From positions 21,633,703-21,697,702 of the forward strand of contig CM055311.2 in the NCBI GenBank assembly GCA_029255685.2: a DNA stretch of 64,000 bases, in the 5' to 3' direction. Position numbers and translations under genes: made by a program. Numbering within the stretch: position 1 is the stretch's first letter; every line of letters begins with the position of its first letter. This DNA comes from Silene conica (lineage: Eukaryota > Streptophyta > Magnoliopsida > Caryophyllales > Caryophyllaceae). This document shows, piece by piece, positions 44,661-56,765 of the stretch. The notes under the pieces are model-generated. The model made no database searches and was not told the origin of the DNA. It saw nothing but the letters and a program-made list of their open reading frames with translations.

Positions 44661-45894
44661 TGTTGGGAAATGTGTCCTCAACAAAAGTGCGATCACGTAA
44701 TTAAATCTCATGACGAGAATGCGCAAGGGATGATACGAAATATATTAGTCAACTGACCAACATTAATCGGTAATGATTGGCTAGCTAGAGTTTGACATTA
44801 TTGCCGTATGACGGTGGTGGTCAGTTGATCCCTTTAGGTCACACCTATAGGACAATTCCCTTAATTGATAAAGTGATCAAATGTATATTGATACGATTTG
44901 ATCATATTCCTTAAACTCGTATACCGAGAAATCAGAGGTTAAATCTTATTGTAAGATTTATGTTTATAATTGAAACGTGTCAATTATGAAACATTGAACG
45001 ATATTTTATAATATCATAATTAGAATGAATCGGGTTGAAATTATTACAAGGGTTGTAAAATCGTATTGACGATTAATGATAATGACCATTTTATATTATT
45101 GTAATTTGGTATTACTTGTCAAATTATTAAATATGATTTATTTAATTTACAAATGATATTTATTTGATAAATATGCATTTTAAATTAAAATCAATTGATA
45201 CTTATTTTAGTATGACATTTTAGATGTCACACATGTACAATTGACAAAATGACAATTATAAAATGAGTCCATATTATGGTAGGGTGGCCGGTTATAGTGG
45301 GTTGGTTAAGGAATGATTATGGGTGTTAATTGCCCCATAAATCATAATCATTAAAGTGTCTTGGAAACACTAGCTAGAGCCACCCTAAGAGCCTTGAGAT
45401 GAGAAATTGTTCCTTTGTTGCTCTTCCCAGAGCCGGCCTCACCCAACCCCATGTCCAACAAACTTAAATATTATGGCATGCTCACAATATCACATTCATT
45501 CAAGTTTTGGCAAAAATTTTCTAGAGAGAAAAATTTCAAGAACCTCAAAAATAATATTATGAGATAATAATACATACTAGTTGTATTATTGATATAATAA
45601 TTTCTAATAAGTGATTAGGATTTATATTAAGGAAAAATCGACTCTTGTCATAGCTCACATCAAGTTTCGGTTTATCAAAGGGGTGTCTTGGGTGTATCAT
45701 AGAGGAGGTGTTCTTGTTGAATACTTTGGAGGATTATCCTAGCATTATTTGGACTGTGAGTAAGGGTTCAAATCTTTCTATTTCCGCATAAGATTTAGCA
45801 TGCATAAGATCTAAAAGTTTATTAATTAAAATGTTAATTAAAATTTTGTTTAGTATGACTAATATATTAAGTTATGAGATAATTAAACCTAACA
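44661..45894 (+). repeat. Element D 3' LTR
   Basis: TGTTGGGAAATG to CCTAACA, then aaacg and element I resumes. Confidence 0.93.
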
Positions 45895-47632
45895 AAACGA
45901 CCCCTCTCCGACGTTTGGTTTGGGAAGGTACATGCATCTTGTAAGTCACAAATCTTCATTTGTTTATTTTCCCTTTCGCCTCTTTCTGCCCCCTTTAGCC
46001 TCTTTTTGCAAGCTTTAGTCTTTTTCCTTTTCCATCTTTTATTTGTTTTTGCCTATCCCCATCCCTGTGCTGTGGATTTATGCTGATGAGCACAATGGGG
46101 GCATTGTGCGTTTTGGTTTGAGGAGGGTATATGCATACTTCTGTTGAGTCTGCATTTGTTTAGGTGTCTTTTGTCCTTTTCCTTTTGTTGTGTTTGCATC
46201 TGTATTTCATCTTTTTCTGTAGCACGTTTACTGCATTTCCGTTACTTTTTCTCCTTTCAGTTTGCATACCAAAAAATCAAAAAAAATGCACGTTTTCTTT
46301 AGCATATAGGTCGAGTCGGAACAGACGGATACTATGATAATTATGCCTCACATGTCGCCTATTGCCTTGCCTTGCATTTTCAAAAAATTTTAAGCTAGTC
46401 TTTTGCATAGTCTACGAGTTTTTGTTGATTTTATGCTAATTATTAGACTTGACTATCTTCTTGGCAAGCTACTACATATTCTAAGGTTTAGAGCTTAATA
46501 AATCGGTGACATTCATGACCGATTTCACGTAGGAATGAGAGTAGTTTCTCCTCTTGAGGCATGTCTCATCAACTTGCATAAGCATGAATTTTGTCTACTT
46601 AATACCTATATGCATTCGGGTTTGTGGTTTGTTGACACATGTGGTAGAGGTTTCCCTTTCTTGTTTTACCCATAACCCTCACATAACCAAATTGCCTTTT
46701 ATCCCATATACTACATCCTTAAAATTGCCTACCCTAGCCGAGCTAGTAACATGGTATATTGGGACTATTTTGATCATCTTTTGGTTTTGTGCTTTATTAA
46801 AGAATTTTTATTTTGTGAGAATGGTGAAGAAGGAGAAAAGAAAAGAAAGTGAAAAGAGAAAAATCTATGAGTTCAGAAAAGGGAAAAAGAAAAGAAAGAA
46901 AGGAAATAAAGCACTCAATCAAAAAAAAGGGAAAAGAGAAAAAAATTCGGAAGTACCTGTTTTCAGGGGTGGTCGGCCGACCGCCATACATGGTCGGTCG
47001 ACCACGACCACTGAACATGGGTGTTGTTCTAGAAAAAAAAAGAGAAAAAAAAGAGGAGTTGTGAAAGTTTGCTCACAATCTTGAGCATGGGCTTGATTCA
47101 TGAAGAAAGTGAAAGTAATTTTATAGTGTGGTTTGATGGTTGTTAGCTCGGTTTAACCCCTCTTTCCATAATTTGTTTTGACCTTTCTTACCTTTAGCCT
47201 CACAATCCCAAATCACCTCGGCATGTGTCATGGTCATTTAGTGTTGGAATGCATATGTACGGTTGTAGAGACTTTGTTCATGTTAGATTGCAAGCATGTT
47301 CTTATGGGTCGTAGATAGGTGAGAGTCTATACTGTTTTTCATCTTCTTATCTTTCACATATATATTTGACCCTTTGCTTCATGAGTGTCTCGAGCGTACC
47401 GCGAGAGTCCATTTAGAATGAGTCTTGCAAGGTTGAAAGTTTCGCATTTTATTCCATGTTTAATTCGTTTGCATTTGGCAATAAGCTTGATTTTTTTTGG
47501 AAACCGCATTAAATTGGTTAGGCATGGCGTTGTGTTTGGTTTTGAGCAAGAAATCCGTTCCAGTAGAAGTTTTTCTTTTCTTTTGAGTCTTAGTGCTTGC
47601 GTGAGGACAAGCAAGGTTTGGTTTGGGGAGTT
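45895..47632 (+). mobile_element. Element I, right part: Athila-like 3' untranslated region
   Basis: No real gene. It holds the perfect hairpin GCACAATGGGGGCATTGTGC at 46090-46109 followed by TTTTGGTTTGAGGAGGGTAT, a purine-rich tract 46819-46950, one palindrome cassette at 46970-47003 (GGTCGGCCGACC and GGTCGGTCGACC), and finally the purine tract GGTTTGGGGAGTT next to the LTR. Lys-rich frames over the purine tract are composition artefacts. Confidence 0.7.
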
Positions 47633-48875
47633 TGATACGTGCCTATACTATGCATTTTATTTATACTTTCGGCACGTATTTCTATGCATATTCGTAACTT
47701 TTTGTTGCTATTTCTCCCGAAATGGTTTACTTTGGCATTTCTATGTTTTAAATGTAGGAATACGCGGAAGTGAGCAAAACCGAACTTTAACCGTCCTCCG
47801 GAAGCTATTTTGAGTATTTACACGAAGCAAGGATCCGAACTCTTAAGCCAAGTGGTGCATACGAGCCAATTTAAAGCTGGAACGTACAGGAATCGGTCGA
47901 CCGACCTACTTAAGAGGTCGACCGACCAGCGCGCAGATTATAGAAGGCCTGACTACAGGACGCAAGGTCGACCGACCTACTCAAGAGGTCGACCGACCTG
48001 GAGACGGGTTCCGCGACTTTTATTTCGGCTTTTATTCTTTTAATCTTGTAATTAGGAGACTATTTAAGAATGCCTAAGCTTCATAATTAGGGTAAGCAGA
48101 AACTCAATAGTTTAGAGAGAAGAATTCCCAAGTTTTCATCTTTGTTCTTAATTTCCAATTAGTTTTGTAAGTTTGATGCAATTTAATCTTTCCTTGTTAA
48201 TTAACTTCATTGTCCTTCTTATTATCGTTATTCAATTTATGTTTTTACCCTTTTTAATCTCCATCTTCAATCATGTTATTTTTCTTATTGCTCTTGAATG
48301 TTGTTAGTTCTAGTTTTATGATTAAAATTATGCATAGCTAATTCTTGTGATTAGGAATTAGGGGAACCATGACCAAGATTAGATTTTGATGGTTTTATGA
48401 TTAATCTACCAATCCCCATTGTTGTTGGTGAATTAATTCTTTAAGATTGAAAGATTCTTAGGATTAGTTTAACAACAACTTTGGGATTGCCCTATGAACA
48501 AAAGTTTAGTGCTTTTCTAGGAACCCTAAGACCGTAAGGATTGGGTAGAATATTGACCTAAATGTTTATTCTTTGTTCCTTGGGATTGTGTTATTTGGTT
48601 ATTTTACCCTTTATTGACTTGTCCTAGCCATGGGGAACCGAAGTTCCTAATCTCCTTTTTACCTTGTTTTAGTATTCTTGTTTATTTTGCTATCTTAGTT
48701 GTTAGTCCCAATCATCAATCAAAACCCCCCTCTTTTTGGTTACTTTCAATAGACTTTAAATTCACAAACATCATTAACCTTGTCTCTCTGTGGTTCGACC
48801 CTTGACTTATCCTATCTAGTTTAAGCTGAGGTTTTTATAAATCTTATCTTTAGCACAGCTCAACGACGGGTGTCA
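47633..48875 (+). repeat. Element I 3' LTR (Athila-like), with two palindrome cassettes
   Basis: Starts TGATACGTGCC after the purine tract and ends near GGGTGTCA at 48875. Two cassettes (47893-47927 and 47964-47999) carry GGTCGACCGACC twice each, 71 bp apart, shortly upstream of a TATTTAAG box (48061) that could be the core promoter. The right end is inferred from the CA terminus and from the start of A-type sequence. Confidence 0.7.
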
Positions 48876-51800
48876 TTAATCCAATTCACTTTAATGGGGT
48901 TTAGTATGGTCATACCATCCCATTTGGATATAACACGGTTCAATAGAGTGAGTTTGTATAAAACTCAATGATGAATGCATTATCACATATGTAAAGTTGA
49001 TACTATATCAATTACTGCATAATCTATAATTCATACTTGTATAGTATTACATCTTAACTCAATTGAAATGACTTGATTTATCATGTTAAGCCTATAATAA
49101 GGCCTTTGGTTAGTAAGCCTTAACAAATTTTGGGCTTCATATAACCTTACTATATTTTCCCTTGGTTATGTATAATCTCATTATGCTAACCTTACGAGTA
49201 CGTGTCTTGATCCATATATAGACACAAGCTTTCTAACAATAGAATAGCTCCCACTGTTTTTACAGTGTCTGAGAGACTCTTCCCTCTATAATATCTTATA
49301 GATATAAGTGTACTCATATTTGTTGAATAACTTTCATTGTTCTACTATCTAGAACATTTCTAACATATTTCCTCCTTTATGATCGTAGTCAAAATGGTTC
49401 TCTAACCATCCATATGTGTTTAGAACATGGTATTGTGCAACTCTTTGCACATTAAACCAATGAAGTATCAAAACATTTAGCTTCATCCTTTTAGTACTCC
49501 TTGAGTACTGTTTGATGAACTATATGGCTACACATAGAGACTTGTCTCCATATTCTATCAGTAACCTTTCATCATATTCCAAATATACGAAGTTTAATAA
49601 TGGTAATACATCTTAGCGTAAAGAATTGATCCTGCAGCGGAAGCATGTGGATTCAATTTCTATAGTTCAAAACATTTCAACTTACCCTTATTCTTATTGA
49701 CATAAGAATATCTGCTTATACGCTAATATCCATTAATAGGATATCCTAGTGATGTATTTATTTCATTCACAAGTCTTTATCATTCATAAGGATCTTTATC
49801 ATTCATAATGATCTTTATCATTCATGATGATCAACATGGCACATTCATGTAAGACATAACTTCATGTATAGACATAACTTCTTGACATTCAAGAAAAAGT
49901 TTATCACACGATCAAAAACAAAGTATTCAACCTTTTGACATTTCCCTTTTAGGATAGTTGCGATTTTACAAAGCTCATACTCGATGACTTTTATAATCCA
50001 ACAAGTCAAAACATATCTGAATTCAATGAAGCTATGTTATTGGGTGGAAAACTCTTTGCCACCAATCAACCAGTTATTGGGTGGAAAACTCTTTGCCACC
50101 AATCAACCAAATTCAACTCTTGTTATCCTTTCTTAGGATATATGTGATTTTCAAAACTCATACTAGATGATTTTAAAATCTAACATCATTATTTGATCCG
50201 ATTTTAATATAGTTTCATTGTTTGCATGCGAAACCTTTTCCACCAATCAACTGAGCTATTTCGGACTCAGGTAGAGTCGAAACTAAATAAAGCATATTAA
50301 CAAGTTACAAGTTCGTTGCACTAAAAAGACAACATACACTCGCCAACTTAATTTTCGAATGAAATTTCCACTGATCTCAACTAAGAAGAACATTTTCCTA
50401 TTGCATCATACCGAAATTGTGGCTCTATAATAATTTCTCCCACTCTGTTTAAAAGAAATAATTCTCCTTTATTTATAGACAACATCATGCATGAGCCACA
50501 AACCATTTGTTCTCATGATCATATAGGAAAAAATTTCACCATTCGAAATAGGCTACAACTTAGGCACCTTGCCTATTCATATCTCATATGACTTGTACGC
50601 CCATGCTTTATAACATAGCGGAAAAATAAATGCTCGACAAAATCGGAATAGAAAATAAGTCTCACTTAATTGTAAAGATTTAATAATATCTCATATGATT
50701 TAATATTACTTTCTCGCGCATTTTATGAACGTGCTTACGAAAGTAAACTTGTGATACTTTATCACACTCTATTTGGTGTAAATTGCTAGGCTTAATTAGA
50801 TCATTATCTAATTCCAAGAACATCTTCTTGAGCCAATGTACAAGAATTCTCAACGAGAATTTCCTGTGCGTTAATTTTCTCAATCGAAGATAGATCTCAT
50901 CTACTCGAGGATAAATCCTCTAGATGAAGTAATTCTATTTCGGTTATCTCTATCTCTTAATTCTTACCATATTAGGTGGATACCACGTATCAACCTAGTT
51001 TGTCGGTAAAAGAGAAGAAAAAATATCTCTCAAGATTGAAAATTGTACTCACCCATACACCTTAAAGTGTTTATTGGGTAAATGACTTGCTTTGAATGCA
51101 AGATTCGCATAACCCATGAGATTCCTAACCTCAAATGTGACTTTTAATCGAGAAACGAGGAAAATTGACTTGGGACACCAACTTGAGTTCTAGGATACAT
51201 ATGACCTTTTAAACATTATTTTGAAATATGATTACCTTGATTCGTATGGCCTAACCATGAATCAATTCGTGGTAACATTGAGTACAACATTTGTTTCAAT
51301 TGCGTAATGGTAAAACCTTTTACCTTTTATGCAAAACTCAAATTATATTTAGAGATGATGTACATAATAACTATTATTTATGTATTACTCTAAATCCAAA
51401 ACTTTGTTAAGCACAATATAATCATGTATATGTCTTACGGATGAAGTGGCAACTACCTTAGTTCCATTCATGTTTATCTTTCTTGACAAATCGTCATACG
51501 ATTTTCTTCACGTTAGGACGATAGGATTTACAAGAACCCTCGGATCGTGTTATTAACACATCCTCCCCTAAATACCCATTTAGATTAGCGGGTCTTGTCA
51601 TTCCTTTATCATAGTTCAATCATATGAAAATGGAATTTCTAACGTGAATCAGAAATTTGCACTCATATGCAAACAATGTGATATTGTAGAATGAAAGATT
51701 ATTGTCATAAGTACTTCCTAAGAAATATGTTGGAGTCATACTTCCAACATCCTTAGACTTTACAATTTGGAGTTGTTTCTAACTTCGTGTCTTACACGAT

Positions 51801-52156
51801 TTTCTTTCAAACCTCGTTCTATACTAACTACTTAAGATAGATTCGGTCTTCTCATAGCTCCCACTCACTTCAAGAATTCTTACTTGAAGAAGACTTTTTC
51901 TTCAATTAATTCCAAATTAATCCCTCACACGGGTTAATTTCTTATGAAATGTGGTGATGTTTGGTTACAATGATTGTCACAAATCAATTTACCAATTCAT
52001 ATTAACTTCGTCTTGTTTTTAACCCTTAAGTTTTAGACGATTAAATTGAGCAATAAGACTTTAGAACCATGTATGAAAAGAAGATTTAATCAACACTTTT
52101 TGACTAAAATCACTTCTATTTAAGTTTCTTTATAAGAAATCATAATGGTTTAATAG
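48876..52156 (-). mobile_element. Internal fragment of an A-type Angela-like element
   Basis: Aligns with about 9957-13240 of element A, roughly 95% by eye, same orientation, without LTRs. The left border abuts the LTR of element I; the right border is within ATGGTTTAATA, where a different LTR (J) starts. Non-coding. It keeps the ATCATTCATAATGAT and CTCTTTGCCACCAATCAA repeats. Confidence 0.75.
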
Positions 52157-52919
52157 GAATATGTATTTTAAATTAATGCAATTGTATTATGTCACATAGG
52201 ATATCACATATCACCAATTGTACAAATTACAAATTGTAAAATGAAGGTCCATTTTACTTATTATTGTGCCATGTGATTTTGTATAGTTTTTGGTTTTATA
52301 TTGTGTGTTATGATGATTAAAACACAATCATTATGGTTGCTTACAACTAATTGTAGGTTTACATACCTACATTGTATGGGTAAGACAAAAGATATCTAAA
52401 ACCCTTCCCAATGCTCACCATCACACGACATCCCCTCACTAACACCCATATATGTGAATTGTTCACGTCATATTCATTCTAACCCTTATGCATTTTTCTA
52501 GTGTAAGAAAAATCCTAATAAAACCTCTCATATATTTTCTAGTAAGAGAAAAATATTATTCTCTAATAATTTACATAATAAGATTATATTAGATACTATA
52601 ATAGTTATAGTATTTCTTTTAGTATTCTAATAAGATTAGTATACGGTTTTAAGGACACCGAGTTCCGACACCTAGTCCGTGTAAGCTCTCGGTATTAAGG
52701 GTAAGTCTTGGGTGCATTGTAAAGGAGGCAAGCTATTTTGGTTGCTCCGTGGAGGATCGTCCTAGCAATTATTTGGACCGAATGTAAGAGTCCGAATCTT
52801 CTATTTCTGCTTTTTGTTTTTTGCATGCATAAAGATCTTGACCTAAATTTAAAGAGTTAATTTGGTAAGTAAATTAGTAAGACTAATTTTGTATTAGGGC
52901 TAGTACGACGAACCTTACA
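52157..52919 (+). repeat. Partial LTR J (3' part) of another Angela-like element
   Basis: The order ATGTATTTTAAATTAA, GTCACATAGGATATCACA, GTCCATTTTA, GGTGCATTGTAAAGGAGG, TGGACCG, GCATGCATAAAGATC follows the second half of LTRs C and D but with clear divergence; it ends CTTACA. The first ~500 bp, and any interior, are missing. Confidence 0.65.
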
Positions 52920-52926
52920 GTTCCCA

Positions 52927-53057
52927 CTCGATCGAGGAAAGTTCCTCTCGATCGAGAACAATGGAAGCCGGGATTCTCGATCGAAAGGCAGAATGCTCGA
53001 TCGAGGAAAATCAAACCTGAGAATCACTCGATCATGGGAGAAAACTACTCGATCGAG
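52927..53057 (-). repeat. Three CTCGATCGAG paired palindrome cassettes (element E)
   Basis: The word CTCGATCGAG (or a close variant) starts at 52927, 52947, 52976, 52996, 53027 and 53048: pairs 20-21 nt apart, pairs repeated every 49-51 bp. They lie just after the pol-end hairpin, as the first cassettes of element I do. Confidence 0.85.
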
Positions 53058-53170
53058 TGCGTAGTTGCAAAAACGCACCTAAAACAGTACCGCCATTGTT
53101 TGAACATACAAAACGAAGATGAAAACAGTACAAAATACAAAGTGTTCAAAACAAATACAACTAAAACAGT

Positions 53171-53217
53171 CGGGGTGCCTCCCGAAAAGCGCAGGTTTAT
53201 GAGGTCCCGCACGACCT
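53171..53217 (-). promoter_or_regulatory. Conserved post-pol hairpin of Athila-like elements
   Basis: The - strand reads GTGCGGGACCTC, about 17 nt, GGGAGGCACCCC. Element I has GTGCGGGACCTC and GGGAGGCAACCCGC at 35239-35280. CCTC can pair with GAGG and GCGGG with CCCGC. Confidence 0.55.
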
Positions 53218-56200
53218 ATGAGCTGCAATCGTCAAACTCATCAACCTCGTCGAAAAATAAAACTTTGACGCAATCTACAACAGCATCCGCTCCATAATAA
53301 TGCTTCACTTGGTGACCATTGACTTTGAAACGATTCCACGCGGACCCTTCTATCTCAATGGAACCAAATTGGTTGACACCAGTCACTGTATATGGTCCAC
53401 TCCATCTAGACCTCAGCTTTCCAGGAAACAATTGCAATCGGGAGTTAAATAGCAAAACCTTTTACCGGACATAAAATTCCCGAGGCACAATCCGCTTGTC
53501 GTGCCAGCGCTTAGTCTTCTCCTTATAAATGCGAGAGCTATCATAAGCGTTAAGCCGAAATTCCTCTAGCGCATCTAGCTGCAACAAACGCTTCCCACCA
53601 CACAAGTTATCATCATAATTAAGCTGGCGGATAGCCCACCAAGCTTTATGTTCTAACTCCATAGGTAAATGACAAGACTTCCCATAGACCAAACGATAAG
53701 GTGAAGCACCGATCGGTGTCTTAAAAGCTGTCCTATAAGCCCACAATGTGTCCTCCAATTTAGAACTCCAGTTCTTCCGTGATTTAGACACTACTTTACT
53801 CAAAATCTCCTTTAGTTCCCTATTAGAGATTTCTACCTGTCCACTAGTTTGAGGGTGTTACCCCAAACCTCTACGATGTTTGACACCATACTTAGACAAC
53901 AAAGTAGTCAGCTGATGTTCACGAAAATGCATACCTCGATCACTAATGACGACCCTAGGGACACCAAAACAAGGGAAAATAGTCTTGCGAAACAGCTTAA
54001 TCACGGTCTTAGCATCACAATTAGGAGTGGCAATTGCCTCCACCCACTTAGACACATAATCTAAAGCCACTAGAATATACCTGTTACCTTGGCTAGATGG
54101 GAATGGTCCTTGATAATCGACGCCCCAGACATCAAAAATCTCAACCTCTAAAATGCCGTTTTGTGGCATCTCATGTCTCTTGGAAATATTTCCCGTTCTC
54201 TGGCACACATCACAACTGGCAATAATAACCTTAGTGTCAGCAAAAAGAGTTGGTCAATAAAAACCGGACTGTAATACCTTAGCCACGGTCCGTGATGGGC
54301 CGTTGTGACCTCCACTAGGGGCCGAATGACAGCCCTCCAAAATAGCTCTTGTCTTCCACTGTGGAATACAAAGTCTGTAGATTCCGTCTGCGCATTCCTT
54401 AAAGAGATAAGGATCATCCCAAAAGTATTGCCTTGCATCGTGCAAAAATCTCTTTCGCTGCTGATAAGATAAATCTGGTGGTAGCTTCTGACTGACATCA
54501 AAATTGGCAAAATCTGCAAACCAAGGTTCAACACCATCCTTAGAGTTTACAGAGGTCACAGAAAAGATATTAACATTATATAAAGAATCATCAGCAAATG
54601 AATCATTAATAGGAGAGAATCCTCCCTCTCCTGTTGCGTTAGATGCGACAGATGGCCTGCTACAACATTTTCTGCACCTTTCTTATCCTTTATCTCCAAT
54701 TCAAACTCTTGTAGAAGGAGTATCCATCTCAGCAATCGAGGCTTAGCCTCTTTCTTGTTCAGAAGGTGCTTCAGAGCTGCATGATCAATAAATAAGATCT
54801 AAACTTATCCAATGCATAAACAACAGCTAAAAGCTCCTTCTCCGGGGTAGCATATCTGACTTGAGCCTCATCTAGAGTTCGGCTCGCATAGTAAATCGCA
54901 CTCATCACTTTGTCTTTCCGCTGGCCTAGCAGCGCTCCTAGTGCGTAATCATTGGCATCGCACATAATCTCGAATGGTAGCGTCCAATCTGGAGGCTGAA
55001 TAATGGGTGTTGAAACCAAAGCTTGCTTCAAAGTATTAAAGGCAGAAAGACAATCATCAGTAAAATCAAAAGGAGCATCCTTTAATAGCAACTGTGTAAG
55101 TGGTCGAGCAATCTTAGAGAAGTCCTTGATAAGCCGGCGATAGAAGCCGACATGACTAAGAAAACTTCTCACCCCCTTAACATTAACCGGAGGGGGTAAT
55201 TGTTCGATCACCAACACCTTTGCTCTGTCTACCTCAATACCCCTGTTAGAAACCAGGTGCCCAAGGACTACGCCCTCCTTAACCATAAAATGGCACTTCT
55301 CCCAGTTTAGCACCAGATTAACCTCTATGCAACGCTGCAAAACTTTATCAAGGTTAGTTAAACAATGATCGAAATCATTCCCACAGACACTGAAATCGTC
55401 CATGAAAACCTCCATGATAGACTCTATATACTCTGAAAATATCCTCATCATACACCTTTGAAATATGGCAGGGGCATTACACAAACCAAAAGGCATTCTG
55501 CGATAAGCAAAAACACCCTTAGGACAAGTAAAAGTATTCTTCTCCCGATCATCGGGATGAATAGGGATCTGAAAGAACCCTGAGTATCCATCCAGATAAC
55601 AAAAAAACTCATGAGAAGCTAACCTCTCTATCATCAGATCAATGAAAGGAAGGGGGAAATGATCTTTCTTGGTGGCGGCATTCAATTGCCAATAGTCTAT
55701 ACACATCCGCCACCTGGTCACTAGTCTAGTAGGTATTATTTCATTCTTTTCATTAGTAACAACAGTAGTACCTCCTTTCTTAGGCACCACCTGAACGGGA
55801 CTTACCCATTTCGAATGGCCAACTGAATAAATTATACCTGCATCAAGTAGTTTCATGACCTCAGCCGTCACAACCTCCCCCATCTTCGGATTCAGCTTCC
55901 GCTAACCGTGCTTGCAAGGTTTGTGACCTTCCTTCAGCTCTATTCTGTGCATGAAAACATCAGGGCTGATGCCCTTAATGTCATCCAGTGAATATCCCAT
56001 CGCCTTCCTGTTTCTCCTAAGAACACTCAACAAGGCAGTTAGCTGATCATCATTAAGTGTAGCACTTACTATAACAGGAAATTGTTCAGTATTATCAAGA
56101 AAAACATACTTAAGATGAGAGGGAAGGGCCTTACGTTCTGGAACTTTTACCTCAATTGAGCACAAAGGATGTGCCAAATTATCTACCAGTATGTGCCAAA

Positions 56201-56367
56201 TTCTCTACCTGTTCCAGCTCAACATCTAACAATACTACCTCATCTGACAACTCCAACTCATCGATAGCAACTTCGAACAACTCCTCCACGGCATCCCGAT
56301 CCTCGTGATCTGAAAAATATGTGCAGTCAGCTAACAACATCAGTGACTCTGGATCCCTTGCCAGGGA
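53216..56367 (-). pseudogene. pol: Element E pol (Athila): RT, RNase H, integrase, with stops and a deletion
   Basis: 56367-55905 encodes an acidic linker (ELFEVAIDELELSDEV) then SIEVKVPERKALPSHLKYVFLD, broken by TAG at 55902. RT runs 55883 to about 55100 with DYWQLNAAT, HFPLPFID, MPFGLCNAP and the catalytic FMDDFS. RNase H starts (CDANDYALGALLGQ, YATPEKELLA) but a deletion of about two dozen bases near 54790 removes part of the domain and shifts the frame. Integrase: zinc finger (CHSAPSGGHNG then CDVCQRTG), core with DYQGPF, SDRGMHF and SNRELKE, then the C-terminal segment VNGHQVKHYYGA ending DDCSS at 53216. Further stops lie at about 54253, 53860 and 53465. Inactive. Confidence 0.9.
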
Positions 56368-56765
56368 TGTAGGAAATAATATCTTAAATTACTTATAAAA
56401 GTATTAATCATATTAATACTGCCAAGTATTATATCAAAAACGAATTGATACAAAAATTATAAATTGAATTAAAAGGACATGGATTTAGAAATAACCTTTA
56501 ATCCTATGAGATAACGGTCTAAGAAAAACCTAGTAACCCAAGTTTCAATGTAGAAACTCTCCTTAGATTGCATCCAAGATGACCTGAGAAAAATGCCCTT
56601 CAATAACCACCTTGATTCCTATTAACTTTGGAGGCTTTTGTTTTTAGGGTTTTTAGATGATAAAACTAATGAGAGATCCACCCCCATAACAGAAACCCTA
56701 TTCTCCTATTTGTAGTAGAACCACACGGCCCACCACCTACACCCACACGTGTCACACGTGTGGGT
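56368..56765 (-). repeat. Left Angela LTR F1, truncated to 398 bp
   Basis: TGTAGGAAATAATATC aligns with the start of the LTR at 60773 for 398 bp with about six differences, then stops at GTGTGGGT, where a piece of element G begins. It cuts element E at 56367. Confidence 0.85.

Larger units (their letters stand above)
37673..45894 (+). mobile_element. Element D: second gag-only Angela-like Copia element
   Basis: LTRs 37673-38907 and 44661-45894, same layout as C: Met-type primer-binding site, leader, gag, non-coding interior, conserved 3' UTR, purine tract. No pol. LTRs differ at about 20 positions by eye, so it is older than C. Flanks aaacc and aaacg look like a target duplication with one change. 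It interrupts the Athila-like element I. Confidence 0.9.
52920..56367 (-). mobile_element. Element E: Athila-like Gypsy, pol and post-pol region, truncated on both sides
   Basis: On the - strand: protease-RT linker, RT, RNase H, integrase, then a conserved hairpin (53171-53217) and CTCGATCGAG cassettes. The 5' part is cut by an LTR at 56368 and the 3' part by LTR J at 52919. RT style (FTCPKGVFAYRRMPFGLCNA, VFMDDFSV) is that of Athila. Confidence 0.88.

Noticed and set aside
46554..47084. 176-codon Lys/Arg-rich frame
   Set aside because: Mostly a purine tract (A/G-rich) in the 3' untranslated region of element I; both strands are open there because of composition.
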